Below, one piece after another: positions 38,381-49,218 of a DNA stretch of 64,000 nt. Both the position numbers and the translations under genes were made by a program. Every line of letters begins with the position of its first letter. Position 1 is the first letter of the stretch. The notes below the pieces were generated by a model, which saw only the letters and a program-made list of their open reading frames with translations, was not told the DNA's origin and made no database searches. Source of the stretch: Agarophyton chilense (lineage: Eukaryota; Rhodophyta; Florideophyceae; Gracilariales; Gracilariaceae); contig JARGXX010000111.1 in the NCBI GenBank assembly GCA_030374765.1, positions 868,001-932,000 on the forward strand, read 5' to 3'.

Positions 38381-38914
38381 GAGGTTATAGTGGAAGCCAA
38401 AAGTCCTGTAGGTGAAGCGATGGCTTAGACGTCCACTGTGGGCGTCTACATTGCTCGGTCCTCTCCGTTGCCGCATCTTCCCGCTTCAGTCACGGCTGTC
38501 GTCGCGGATCTTCGTCATGTCTGCTGTACAGTTGGTATTACTGCCTCGATGGACATTGCGACAGATCTAAAGGAAGCTTGCTCTTGGACGCGTCGCTTGG
38601 CAAACTACGCCATGGTTGTCCAACAGGGTCAGATTCTGAAGACTGCCACGGTCAATCTCCTGCAGCGGAATGCACAAATGATGTCGCGGAGGGTTACTGC
38701 CGACTCGAATGCCCGGTATGGGCTACATTTGAGCAAGCAGGAGGCTTTTCAATGTGGCAATAGTTGCTCAGGTGAATCTCCGCCGAAGAAGCGTGCTCCG
38801 CTCGCTGGAGCCGGTCCTTTTGGTACAGTAGGCGCTTCGGGTGACCCTCGTCTCTGTTTCGCTCCTGTGGGTTCCAATAAGGACGACGAAGTTACTCCTG
38901 CGCCAACCCAGTGA
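38381..38914 (+). pseudogene. Antisense accessory ORF of element 3, right part
   Basis: Directly after the element 2 target duplication, a plus-strand frame continues in register with the frame cut at 27,650 and runs on to about 38,914. That indicates one open region split by element 2. The product here includes ACSWTRRLANYAMVVQQGQI and ends in a Pro/Gly/Lys-rich tail. It converges on the minus-strand chromodomain of element 3 at about 39.24 kb, mirroring the antisense regions of elements 2 and 4. No shared motif with those two is visible in this part. It is broken. Confidence 0.45.
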
Positions 38915-39234
38915 GTCCTGTTGGTGTTCGGACCGCTTTTGCGAACCTTGAGATCATGGAGAGGGCTGTTAGGCTTCTGCTAGTTATTCAAATAAAGTTA
39001 AGCTTGTACTTGGCTCCTGTATTCCTCAAACTCGCGTCCTCCGAGACGGTGTCCTAACCTTGAGAGCGTCTGAGGTCTTCCTCAGTTGTCCCCTGAGGAC
39101 TGACTTTCTTCCCTGATGCGGGAGCTACGGCGAACTGTCGTATCGGGAGGCGGTGTGGGAGACGTTTTGATATTATTCGGGCCAATGGTTGCACCCTCCT
39201 GAGGGCTGCACTCCGTGCTGCCGATTTGGCACGA

Positions 39235-39400
39235 ATAGCGGGCGATACAACTAGCCGAAATGGTTTGAGGCTCTCGCCAAGTGTCTTCTACAGGTGTGTA
39301 GCCAAACCAACAGACGCGATAGCGCCTAGTTCCATCCTTTACCCGACCGGCGGAGATGATGCGCTCAATCAAGTGTTCCGGTTGGTGTTCATTCTCCGGG
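39235..39400 (-). pseudogene. Element 3 chromodomain
   Basis: LIERIISAGRVKDGTRRYRV followed by CWFGYTPVEDTWREP has the chromodomain pattern (aromatic-cage-type positions and DTW.EP). It sits at the 3' end of the element's sense coding region. Confidence 0.75.
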
Positions 39401-39714
39401 AGGAGAGTATGGTCCAGAGGGACGAATCCCTTGGAGTCGGTTGGAAGAGATGGGTCACTATCATTGGCATTTACTATCGGGTCTATGGAGCTCGTCGGGT
39501 CCGCGGGAACTGCCTGAGAGGTTGTGTGGACTTGAGCGTCGACCTGACGTCGCAATGATTTCGTTGGGTCAGGGGACTAGGACTTTGGTAATTCGGGAAA
39601 GCTAGGGGCTCGTGTCACCCGATCAATAGATACAGTGGCCTGTAGGCCGTCAATTAGTAACGTTATGGTGTGTTGATAGGCCTTGATGACTCTGTATGGT
39701 CCCGTAGAGTGGGG

Positions 39715-42700
39715 TCAAAGCTTCCGAGTAGTGTCTTCGAGTTCATCACTGTCCTTAGGTGACCGGTCCAGATAAACCAGATCTTTTTTCTCAAAGGTAG
39801 GTGTGTTCCAAACGGCTTTGTTGAAATTGAACTTGTAGTGCCGTTGGGCGTCGGTCAGTACAGCTCTAGCCGATTGGATAATGTGGTCGATACGTCGGCG
39901 CGAGTTGCGCTTCGCCTCGGTAAGAGTCAATCTTTCGGTTATGTCCTGGGGTAAAATAGACTTCTCAAGGTCAACACCTATCGGCGGCGGCGATCTGGTT
40001 AGCGTTAATTCGAAAGGTGTTGTCCCCGTGGAAGCGTGCACTTGCGTGTTTTAGCCATAAACCAGTGGCTCAACGTAGTCGTCCCACTCCAATTCATGCT
40101 TCAATACGTAGTGTGCCAATCGATCCAGAAGGATGTGGTTGTAGAGTTCGACTTGGCCATTGGTTTGCAGGTGGTACGACTTGGTGGTCACATGCTTGAT
40201 ACCTAAGGTAGCACAAACGTGTGAGAGGAAGTTGGATACAAACTGGCTGCTATTATTCGTAAAGAGGTAGATTGGCATGCCATATGGATATAACCAGTGG
40301 GACAAGAAGGCCATGGCGACCTCTGTTGTAGTTGTATTCCTTAGGAGTAGGGCTCGGGTAAGTTTGGTAAACCTATCGGTTATTAACAAGACAAACTATT
40401 TCCCATGAGACGACTTAGGCAAAGGCCCAAGTATATCCATTGCGACGAATTGCATCGGGCCTGCGGCGCGGAAGAGTTTCAATTTGGCCTGATGCTTGGC
40501 GCGAGACCCTCAGATTTGTGCGCACAAAGTACAGTTTCGTGCCGTTTTCAATAGGTCCTGTGCCATTATTGGAAAGTAGAAGAACGTCCTTAGGGTCTGG
40601 TACTTTTTTCGGCCTCCATGGTGACCAGCCAAAAGAGGGAAAAGGGCAAGGCATAGGAATCGCGCCCTTCCTGACCTTGGTCTTACCTGTTCTAGTGCCC
40701 CATTCAGAGGTGAGCGGCGGCACATTAGTCCAAATCGGTCATAGTCGAATAGGCATCCAGGGGTTCCTAACAATTGAGCTGTTTTATTGGAGTACTCGTT
40801 TTCGACCTGTGCCTGTAGGAATCCCTTAATAGTTATAGGGAGGAGCAATTTTTCCTCCAGGACTATCGCGTCAACCTGAAGTGGTGTCGAAATGGGCGGC
40901 ACTGTCTCCCAGTCCAACAGGTATACTTAGTCCTCCTTTACCTCAGGAACATCCGATTGGACCTTACCCATAATGTTATCCGTTTCCGTATAACCCTGAG
41001 GTCCATGATCTGTGAAGGGGGTGGGAATTAGGTCGCCCAAAGGAGTGTCATCATTTCCGTTGGTAATGATTCGCGACAGGTCATCTACTTCCTGTTGCTT
41101 GATGCCTGGCCTATAGGTTATCTCGTAGTCATATTCTGACAGCCTGAGGCGCCATCGAGCAAGGCGACTTGATGTATCCGTCATATTGAGTAGCCAGCGG
41201 AGTAAATCGTGGTCAGTCCTACTGGTAAGCCTAGTTCCCTCGAAGTACGGACGGAGTTTCAATACGGAACATACGATGGCTAGACATTCCTTTTCGGCAG
41301 TACTGTAGTTTGGCTCCGCGCTGGTGAGCGTTCTGCTCCAGTATCGAATAGGTCGATTGTCCTTCGGTGACTCCTGTTACTCTAGCAGTGCCCATCCCAC
41401 TTGGACGTCAGAGGCGTCTGTATTCAGGACAAAGAGCCTACTGGGTTTTGGTGAAGCCACTATAGGTGGGTTCTGAAAATTGTTCTTTAGGGTCTGATAT
41501 GCCTCGTACTGGTCGTCGGTAAGGGCCTCAAACTTCGGCGGTGTTCCCTTTTTCAGAATTTCGTTGAGCGTGGCCGAGATCTTGGCAGACTCTTCGACGA
41601 ACCGTGGGTAAACATTGCACAAGCCCACGAAGGATCGTAGTTCTGTTTGGGTCCTGGGGAGTTTAGCCTAGCTGATAGCATTCGTGGTCCGTGTGGCTAC
41701 CTTTAGCTTTCCTGGGAGAACGACGTGAGCGTGATTGTCCACCGAGGCTTGGAAGAAGGCACATTTGCGGAGTTTCAGTGTTACTCCAGGGTCCTGTAGG
41801 ATTGTCAGCACCTTCTTAACGTGGCGAAGGTGTTCCGTTACGGTTAGTGAGAAGATTATAACGTCATCCAAATAGACTAGGGCGAACTTCCATTTGACTC
41901 TGGATAGTATGATGTGCATTACTTGTTGGAAGGTTGCTGGTGCATTCTTTAAACCAAAGGGCATACGTGAAAATTTGAACAGACCTTCATGGGTGGTGAA
42001 GTTTGTCAGCCCTCTCGAATTTTCGGCCAAAAGGATTTGCAAATATCCGGAGTTAGCGTCCAGTGTGGTACATACAACAGCTTCGCCTAAGAAATCCAGA
42101 CAATCATCCATGCGGGGTATTGGGTATGAGTCCCTCTTGATTACTGCGTTCAGCTCCCTATAGTCGACACAGAACCTGATGGAGCCATCCTTCTTCGCCA
42201 CGAGGACAAGAGGAGTTGCCCATTCGGATTGGTTTGGAGGCGCCGGCTCTATGACTTGAGCTTTGCGCATTTTGACCATCTGGTCGGTGACAATTTTCCT
42301 ACCCTTCAGGCCTGTAGGGTATGGGTTCTGAAACTCTGGTCTAGCATCATCCTGGAGGTCAATGCTGTGTGTAATGGCTCTGATTTTTCCCAATCTACCT
42401 GACCACATGGCCTGCTATTCCCTGAGGAGATCAAGTACCTGGGGCCTATAGGATTCGATTTCTGCGCCGATAGCGACTGTTCCCTCCCAAGAGTCGACGT
42501 CCTTGTCGAGAGTTGGCGTTGCAAAGTTACCCATTTGGGACTCTATACTGGCCACAGGCGCATGTCGAGTGATGCCAATCACTATACCTTTAGGTAACCG
42601 TACGGGTTTATCTCTGAAGTTGCTGATTGTGACCAAGAAGGGCCTGTTGGGGTGGATGTCGGTTACTCCATTGGCCATTAAGGTAAGGTGCATCAAAACC

Positions 42701-43350
42701 GTTTTCGGGTGGTTCTGAATAGATAAGAGACCTGAAGACTGGGAATGGACCTATACAGTGATTTGGGTCATCCAGTATGTTTTAATGGCCTTCGACAGGC
42801 GAGCCTTATTGGACTTCGTGTTTTCGCAGATGACCGCTCGTTTGCGGTTAGCTTCTGGACCTGGGGCGACACCAGTTATGGAGATGGAATTTGCGTGGTA
42901 GAATAAGACTTTCCTATGGCCTGGATAAATGGCCTTAATGTATCCATCGATAAAGGAGGTCCCTCGGATTGCCTCAGTGGCCAAGTTAGGACATACAAAG
43001 AACCACGTGCGGAATTTGAAGTGTCCCAGCTGGAGGTAAAGTGGTACTATCCCTTGATGTCTATTGGGGTACGTTATGCATCGGTAATCCGGGGGGTCTT
43101 CCTTGCCTGAACAAAGTCTTTGCAACCCAGTGGGAGTAGCTAAAAATGGACCCAGTTGGGACCAGCCCCTGTGTCCAATACGGCTGTGGTCACTCGAGAG
43201 TTGTTGGAACGAAGTCCCACGGTTACTCGAAATTTGTAATTCTGTTTTCTGAGGATACAGACAGATCGTTACTGTGTTACAATCATGGTTCAACCTGAGT
43301 GGTCCATTCTGGGTGGTTTGTATTGGAAGGTGAGGAGCTCTTTGGCTCAT
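39715..43350 (-). pseudogene. Element 3 pol region
   Basis: Read right to left. Protease DTGAGPN is near 43,170-43,200. RT runs from about 42.3 to 41.7 kb, with KKDGSIRFCVDYRELNAVI, RMPFGLKNAPATFQ and ALVYLDDVIIFS. RNase H is at about 41.6-40.95 kb (VLNTDASDVQVGWALLE, TDHDLLRWLL). The integrase N-terminal part is near 40.7-40.5 kb and its core is at 40.39-40.05 kb (LITDRFTKLTRAL, NGQVELYN). A tail runs to 39.7 kb. Domain order is Ty3/gypsy. Its similarity to elements 2 and 4 is clear but distant. It is broken in many places. Confidence 0.8.
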
Positions 43351-43655
43351 GACTGTCCAATTGGTCGGGGAAGGGGCTTAAAAGAGGGAGGGTTTTTCTT
43401 GTGTCAACCCTCTATAAGTTTTCCGATGAGGTTTCCGTTTCTTTTTGAGGATAAGGTTCTTCTTCGGGGTCGACCGTGGGGTCTACCATGGCGTGGACCT
43501 GTGGGGCTTTGATCGGAGTATCCGCAGGCGTGGCATAGTGCAAGCTACTAGGGGTCCCGGTGGCTCGTTGCTGTGCCCTGTTGAGCATTGCTTCTGATCG
43601 CCGCACCCGGTAATTATCTTCCCTTAAGGCTAGGAGGTTTCTTCGTGCTTTCTCA
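43351..43655 (-). pseudogene. Element 3, C-terminal end of gag
   Basis: A minus-strand frame with EKARRNLLALREDNYRVRRS and a Pro/Glu-rich tail precedes the protease. It has the position and flavour of the Gag C-terminus in element 4. To the right it meets Helitron A coding sequence on the other strand; the rest of gag and the 5' LTR are not present. Confidence 0.45.
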
Positions 43656-45285
43656 GGGAGACCCGGACGCCAGCTGGCCTTTCTCTCGGTCTACATTAAT
43701 GACCCCGACTACCATACCCAGGCTACCGCCCGGATGGCCTTCCTGCCTCGCCTCCGCCATCGAATTCTTATTAAGCTCGCAGTTCTGCTTCACGAGGTCA
43801 ATCCCTACGTACAGACATTCCGTGAACTTCGGGAGTGGGCACTCAAAGATGATCATCTTACTTCGTTTCAAATGGTCATCCACGCAGATCGTCGCCCGCG
43901 TAGAGATCACATTCGCCGCTACAACGGTCCTCAGTCTTCTGAAGTGGCGGCACTCATTCCAGGTAACGAAGATGGTGAAAGTGGTGTCCGCGACATCGTA
44001 GTGCCTAAGCAAGGTGTTCTCAACGCGAATGGAAGTGAAGTTTTGGATACCATACCGGTCACCCACAGGTCCTACGATCCCCTGACGTACGTCATTCTTT
44101 TCCCGTTTGGACAGGACGGATGGCATATGAGCCTCAGATTTACTCCACCCAACTCTACCACACAGAGAAAGGTGACTCATTTAATGTACTATTAATGGCA
44201 GCTGTTCCAGAGACCCACCGAGTTTAGTACTATCCTGCACGGAAAACGACTATTCCGCAGTACTTGGTGGATCAGTTCTGTAAGGTAGAGTCCGAACTTC
44301 TCTCATATCTCCGTCAAAACCAGGTGAAACTAAGGGCATCAGACTACACCTCTCTTAGAGATAATCTGGGTGATTCCCTTCACGCAGTAGGTGAAACCGA
44401 TGCCGTGCGTGCCGGAAGACTGTTTGCGTTACATTCTGCATTCGTCGGAGGCGACCGATACATGAGGCAGCAACTACATGACATCATTGCCATATCTAAC
44501 AAACTTGGACATCCAGATATCTTTCTCACTATGAACTGTAATTCCAACTGGCCTGAAATCAGAGGAGCGCTCTTCCCCGGTCAGCAACCACAGTACAGTC
44601 CCAATTTGTGTGCGCGAGTGTTTCGCCTGAAGCTCAAGGCTTTGATGGACTTTATCATTGAGGAGAACTACTTTGGTACCGTAGCATCCCATGTGCGGGT
44701 CATTGAGTTCCAGAAAAGAGGTTTACCGCATGCTCACATCATCATCTTTTTTGGAGTCTAGCTCTAAACACAGATTTCTTTCTCCGGAGAACGTTGACAC
44801 TGTCATTTCCGCGGAAATCCCGCCCTCAACCGACCCAACTCTTCGCGAGTTGGTTTTGAAGAACATGATTCATACGCCCTGTGGCTCTGAAAACCAATCT
44901 GCGCCCTGCATGGGTGAAGGGGTCTGCAAGAAATACTTCCCGAATAAGTTCAACGCCGAGACTGGCCGCCTTGAGAGCGAATACTACATCTTCTATCGCC
45001 GTCGTTCTCCCGAAGGTGGAGGTGAAGCATTGCCGTACAGAGTCCGTACTGGCTATCAAGTAAGCGTAGTATAGCCGGATAACTCTTGGATCGTTCCATA
45101 CAGCCCTGATCTACTTCGCAAGATGGCATGTCACATAAATGTTAAGTTGTGCGTCTCTCGAGTCGGAGGAATCAAGTACTTTTTCAAATACGTTTTCATA
45201 GGATCAGATCGAGTCACTATGGAAATTGCAGCAGCAAATGGACGATAAAATGAGATCAGCACCTATCAAGACGCTAGATACGTAT
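43656..45285 (+). pseudogene. Helitron A Rep (rolling-circle replication initiator) domain
   Basis: The protein cuts and joins single-stranded DNA during rolling-circle transposition. The N-terminal part has LAFLSVYINDPD, LLHEVNPYVQTFRE and YDPLTYVILFPFGQDGWH, typical of the Helitron helicase-like N-terminal domain (43,665-44,130). The second part, 44,264-44,761, has LGHPDIFLTMNCNSNWPEI and the HUH motif in QKRGLPHAHIIIF (near 44,715-44,753). The tyrosine motif Y-x3-Y is in KYFFKYVFIGSD (45,174-45,210). The frames used are 43,659-44,195, 44,264-44,761, 44,691-45,074 and onward, so frameshifts separate the blocks. A further degenerate block (ISTYQDARYVSASEAVWRFY) continues the usual Helitron order into the helicase linker at 45,250-45,310. 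Confidence 0.85.
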
Positions 45286-46704
45286 CAGCTTCCGAGGCGG
45301 TGTGGCGGTTTTATTCCTTCGATATTGTGGACCGCCACCCATCGGTCGTACGACTCGACGTTCACCTGGAGCATCATCACACGCTGCTCCTCCGAAAAGG
45401 TGGTGAAGGGCTTGCTGCAGCTCGAGAAAGACCGACTACAAAGCTCTGCGAGTGGTTCGTGGCTAACCAAAAGTTCCCCGGTGCCCGTTTTATTCGCTAC
45501 GATGTCTTTCCAAGGTATTTTACATGGAGCAAGTCGCAAAAATGCTGGCTTCCAAGAGCTTGCTTAAGGTGTCGCTCCGTTTCGCGGGGTCAGGCTTTCA
45601 CTTTTATAGCTGTTCCAGGCGGGCTTTATGATTTCAATCGTGAGGGAGCTCATGTCATTGGTCGTATCTACGCCGTAAGTCCCCGTGAAGGCGAGCGATA
45701 TTTCTTGCGATTGCTGCTCACACAGGTTTCGGGTGCTAATTCGTTCGAAAACTTGCGTACTGTACAGGGCGAGAGGTGTGCGACGTTTAGAGACGCATGT
45801 CTTAGAATGGGGCTGTTAGCAGACGATACAGAATGGAAGCGCACGATTTCTCAGTCTTTTGAGTCTCCTTTCGTGCCTCTCAAACATTTATTGGCTACAA
45901 TCTTGCTATACTGGCAACCGGCAGACCCACGTTCGCTTTGGAATGAGCACCTGTCAATGTTTTTGCAAGATCTTCGCGCCCGACATAGAGGCATGGGGCG
46001 AGAGCTCTCTAATGATGAAGTAGTTGCTGGGTATGCTTTACTTGAGGTCCAAACCGCTCTACAAGAAATGAGTGCATCAGACGCCTCGGAAAAGTATGGC
46101 CTACCTTTGCCTCCATCTCATCTCCCAACACTGGCAAATTCTTTGCAATCGAAACAACAGGTGCACAGTGACCTAGAAGAAGTTGTGCTCTCTTCTATTC
46201 CGCGGTTCAACTCCGATCAAAGAAATGCCTTCAACAAGATCGTCGGCGCAATCCTTCCAGGAGTGTCAGCTGAGAGTTTGCAAAGTGTTGGGAATACTTC
46301 AGGGGTTTCTTTCTCCACAGATCAGTCCACACGTGTGTTATTTTTGGACGCCCCTGGAGGTACAGGCAAGACATTTCTTTCCCGAGCTATACAAGATACA
46401 AGCAGTTCTACAGCTTCAAGGCAAAAATGTAATCACAGTGGCTACATCAGCTGTAGCTTCTGTGCTGCTAAATGGAGGTCGCACCGCACACTCAACGTTC
46501 AAGATACCCATACCTGCCCTGTCTGATAGTACGTGCAACATCTCCTTGTTATCCAAAGTGGCCGAAAGAATAAAAGACGTGGACTTAATTATATGGGATG
46601 AGATCGTGATGTGTCACCGATTTTGCCTCGAAGCTGTGGAGCGTACTCTCGGCGACATCATGCGCTCGAGTACTCCATTTGGCGGCAAGTTTTTTTGTTC
46701 TCAG
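45286..46704 (+). pseudogene. Helitron A PIF1-type helicase, N-terminal part
   Basis: A 408-codon frame (45,300-46,526) starts with the linker (RYFTWSKSQKCWLPR). It carries FNSDQRNAFNKIVGAI and the Walker A motif LDAPGGTGKTFL near 46,344-46,380. The coding signal then shifts frame, with VITVATSAVASVLLNGGRTA and the Walker B motif DLIIWDEIVM near 46,581-46,611. A typical LEAVERTLGDIMRS helix follows. It stops at 46,704, where element 4 is inserted. The helicase unwinds DNA during Helitron replication. It belongs with the piece at 57,526-58,450. Confidence 0.88.
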
Positions 46705-47618
46705 TGTAGAGCAAAACCCGGCGACGGGAAGTGCTCTCAAGGTGTTCGAAGCCTTGCTCCCTGGGGGAGGCAGACTCAGAGAAAGAGCCCTCCGTTCCAC
46801 CCGTAGTGTGGGGTGTAACTCCCACGGGGGATTCCGACAGTACCGACGGAGATGAGGGGTAGAAACCGTTGGATCGGGAATGGGTATGGGTATCCCAAAG
46901 AATGGGGGAAAATCCGTCGAAGAGGAAAAACGGGGCGAGGGTCGGGCACTAACAGACACCGGACCCGAGAACCAGAAAAGGGGCGAAACAACAAAAGAAA
47001 CCCAATACAGGGGCGAAAACCTGTCCTCGAAAGGAAACACAAAAAGCACGCAACAAGTAAGCAGAACCCCCACGGGGTATCGTGCACGCAGGTCGTCTGA
47101 GCGGTCCCAAGGGGGTTGTTGCACGGAACCCAAACGTGGGCACTCTCCAAGTGGAGTCGTGTCCCTACGCAGGCGTTGCTAACCAGAGCCCGTTCCGGGT
47201 TGTAAGGCCGAAACGATGGCGACGAAGAACCTCTAAAGGTATCGAAGACCAACCTTGGTTGTCATTCACTCTGAGCTTCGGACTGTCAGATCTCGTCTCC
47301 CTAAGTAGGGCCCACTAACTAAACTCTACAGTAGTGCACACCTGCTCAGGGCCATACACGTGGAGATCCCACTGCGAGGGCCCAAAAATCCAACGTTCTA
47401 CAAATATCCGAAAATCGGTGCCAAAATTAAGCCACGTGTATCACGGGGCCAATCCAACCATGGGCCATCCAAATTTTCTCATATAGGTGAATTATAACCA
47501 GAAAAAAGTGCCACCTCAGCACACCTTAGAGGGGATCATAATTATAACCCTCGGAGGGTTCAATCCTCATTCTATGGGTTGCATCTTCAAGTATCCCCTG
47601 ACTGGGCGTTGCTCTACA
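46705..47618 (-). repeat. Element 4, 3' LTR
   Basis: This 914-bp copy matches 56,612-57,525. It is preceded on the plus strand by CTCAG, the same five bases that follow the other LTR. Small open frames within it occur identically in the other LTR and are not genes. Confidence 0.93.
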
Positions 47619-47630
47619 TCTCCCCCTCCT
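47619..47630 (-). other. Element 4 polypurine tract
   Basis: On the element's strand this reads AGGAGGGGGAGA directly before the 3' LTR. Confidence 0.75.
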
Positions 47631-47639
47631 TAAGACGAG

Positions 47640-48597
47640 GAAGAACATTCCGAGCCGCGGGTGTCTAGCTTTCCGATCACTATACATACTTCTTTCCCAA
47701 TGGGGCCCTTCACCACTTCTGAGGATTGCCACAAAACCGGCACATCGGTACAACTCTCTTCTACTCCTCCGACTTTCGGCGATAAGCAACATCTCGCAAC
47801 AGCGGTCTCGACTAGCCCTCTCAAGGGAATGAACCCATACGTCATCAACCCACTTTCGGGGCCATCGGTATCCACGCCGGCGGACAACGAAGCTCCCCAG
47901 CAGGGTGGAGATTTCTCCGATGCTACGGACCATCATGCGTCAGATCGACCTTGTCCCAGCGTTGGGTTCGGCCAGCAGCGTGCAGGACCTGTATCCAATC
48001 TTGGACGTGATCGACAACACCCAATAGGATCGAGTTCCAGTGGCAAACCAACCCGCAGGGGAAGGATCCGCGCGAGACAAGTCTCCTGGCCGGTACGATC
48101 CGGGCTCCGGTAACTGGGTCTATTACAATCCCTTCGAAGGGGTTCGCATCAGCGCGGCGCAAACACGGGCGCTGATTGACTCGCCTCGACCGATGCCGGT
48201 GGGACACCCGACGGGGTTCATTTATACCGACTATTACGAGTACGAGCCTCCAGAAGACCTGGACGATCCAGCGTTGGATAACGAAGTGCCAGCTCGTAGT
48301 GGAGTACTCCCTGTGGAGCCATCTGCACCCTTCCAACCAGTGGGAACGACCTCAGCTGCGGCGGCGAATGCATCCGGTGGCGGTCCATCTGCTCCCCCCG
48401 GGTGGGGTGTGAACACCCTTGTGCAGGCGCCGGTTGCCACTCCGCAAGCGGATAGTGTGCGACAAGGCCTCGTGAACGCAGGCATTCCGATTCCCCCGGG
48501 TATGACGGATGTGAGCCAGATGTTGGCTTTCGCCTCGGCGTACCATCAGGGTCAGAATCCCAACGGTGGGGCTGGTCCCTCCTCGGGCTTTCCGTAG
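47640..48597 (+). pseudogene. Antisense accessory ORF of element 4
   Basis: An open region on the strand opposite gag-pol starts about 20 bp inside the 3' LTR and converges on pol. The clearest part, 48,040-48,597, encodes SPGR, NWVYYNPF, AAQTRAL, PRPMP, GFIYTD and an acidic patch, then an Ala/Gly/Pro-rich tail. It matches element 2 (SPGR, DFVWYDPW, SEQARFL, PRDMP, GYVYD) in the same order and spacing. Upstream sequence resembles the element 2 product for some 40 more residues. The region is shorter than in element 2, lacking its N-terminal half. No known family; function unknown. Confidence 0.65.
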
Positions 48598-48662
48598 TTC
48601 CGCCTTCGGGCAATTGTAGAGTCCATAGCTTGGCCACAGTAGTAAACTTCTGATATTTGCAT

Positions 48663-48790
48663 AACTTCTTTTCTTCTTCCTTCCTAGGATCTTCTTCATC
48701 TTCTTCATTCCTTCTTAGGATCTTCTTCATCTTCTGCCCTTCCTAGGGTCCAATCTTCTTCTTAATCTTCTTCTCTACTTCGTGGGTCTT
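48663..48790 (+). repeat. CT-rich tract with short tandem repeats (purine-rich on the sense strand of element 4)
   Basis: TAGGATCTTCTTCATCTTCT recurs at 48,685 and 48,717 with related TTC-rich sequence around it. It is purine-rich on the element's sense strand. It lies between the chromodomain and the end of the antisense open region, as the GA-repeat does in element 2. Confidence 0.75.
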
Positions 48791-48978
48791 CTTTTCCTTT
48801 TTCATTATAAACTGTCCCGATAACCGGTGTTGTGTTCCCCGGTTAACGGCGCTAGGCCGAGGGCCAGTAGACATTTCCTCTCAATACGTGTTCTTCGGGA
48901 TACTCTCCTCAATTCCTCTTCAGAGGTCCAACATCTTCCTCACTTTGAGGTCGCATCCACAACAGTTCCCGTGGTGGC

Positions 48979-49218
48979 TTACCCGACTTGGGCACGATCC
49001 AGACTTGGAGGCAAGGTTACCCGAGCGCGTCGGTGATAGGGTAAAACCTTAGACCTCGGAAGGTGCTCAATGGGTTCCACTGTATCCTTATCAGGCGAGA
49101 ATCCGTACCATCGGACTTGGTAGCGGACTTCTCCCTCGGGGGTGTAGATGTGACGCACGATGCGATCGATAACGAATTCCTGCGGGTACACTTTTCCCTG
49201 TTCGCGCTTCTCTTCCAT
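48979..49218 (-). pseudogene. Element 4 chromodomain
   Basis: FVIDRIVRHIYTPEGEVRYQ followed by VRWYGFSPDKDTVEPIEHLP is a canonical chromodomain pattern. It lies about 0.6 kb downstream of the main pol frame and is the sense-strand feature nearest the convergent junction. Confidence 0.75.

Larger units (their letters stand above)
26232..43655 (-). mobile_element. Element 3: decayed Ty3/gypsy chromovirus, minus strand, interrupted by element 2
   Basis: Minus-strand order from right to left is: end of gag (about 43.65-43.4 kb), protease (DTGAGPN near 43,170-43,200), RT (YLDD region near 41,850-41,885), RNase H (NTDASD near 41,400-41,440), integrase (about 40.9-39.7 kb) and chromodomain (about 39.4-39.2 kb). 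This is the order of Ty3/gypsy chromoviruses. An open region on the opposite strand follows, which element 2 splits. The right (5') end stops against Helitron coding sequence, so the 5' LTR and most of gag are absent. The left LTR cannot be delimited. The element is broken in roughly ten or more places. It is older than element 2, which sits inside it. Confidence 0.75.

Noticed and set aside
46852-47318. Small genes in the left LTR of element 4
   Set aside because: The same frames occur in the right LTR at 56,759-57,225. LTRs are non-coding here, and frames are open on both strands because of composition.
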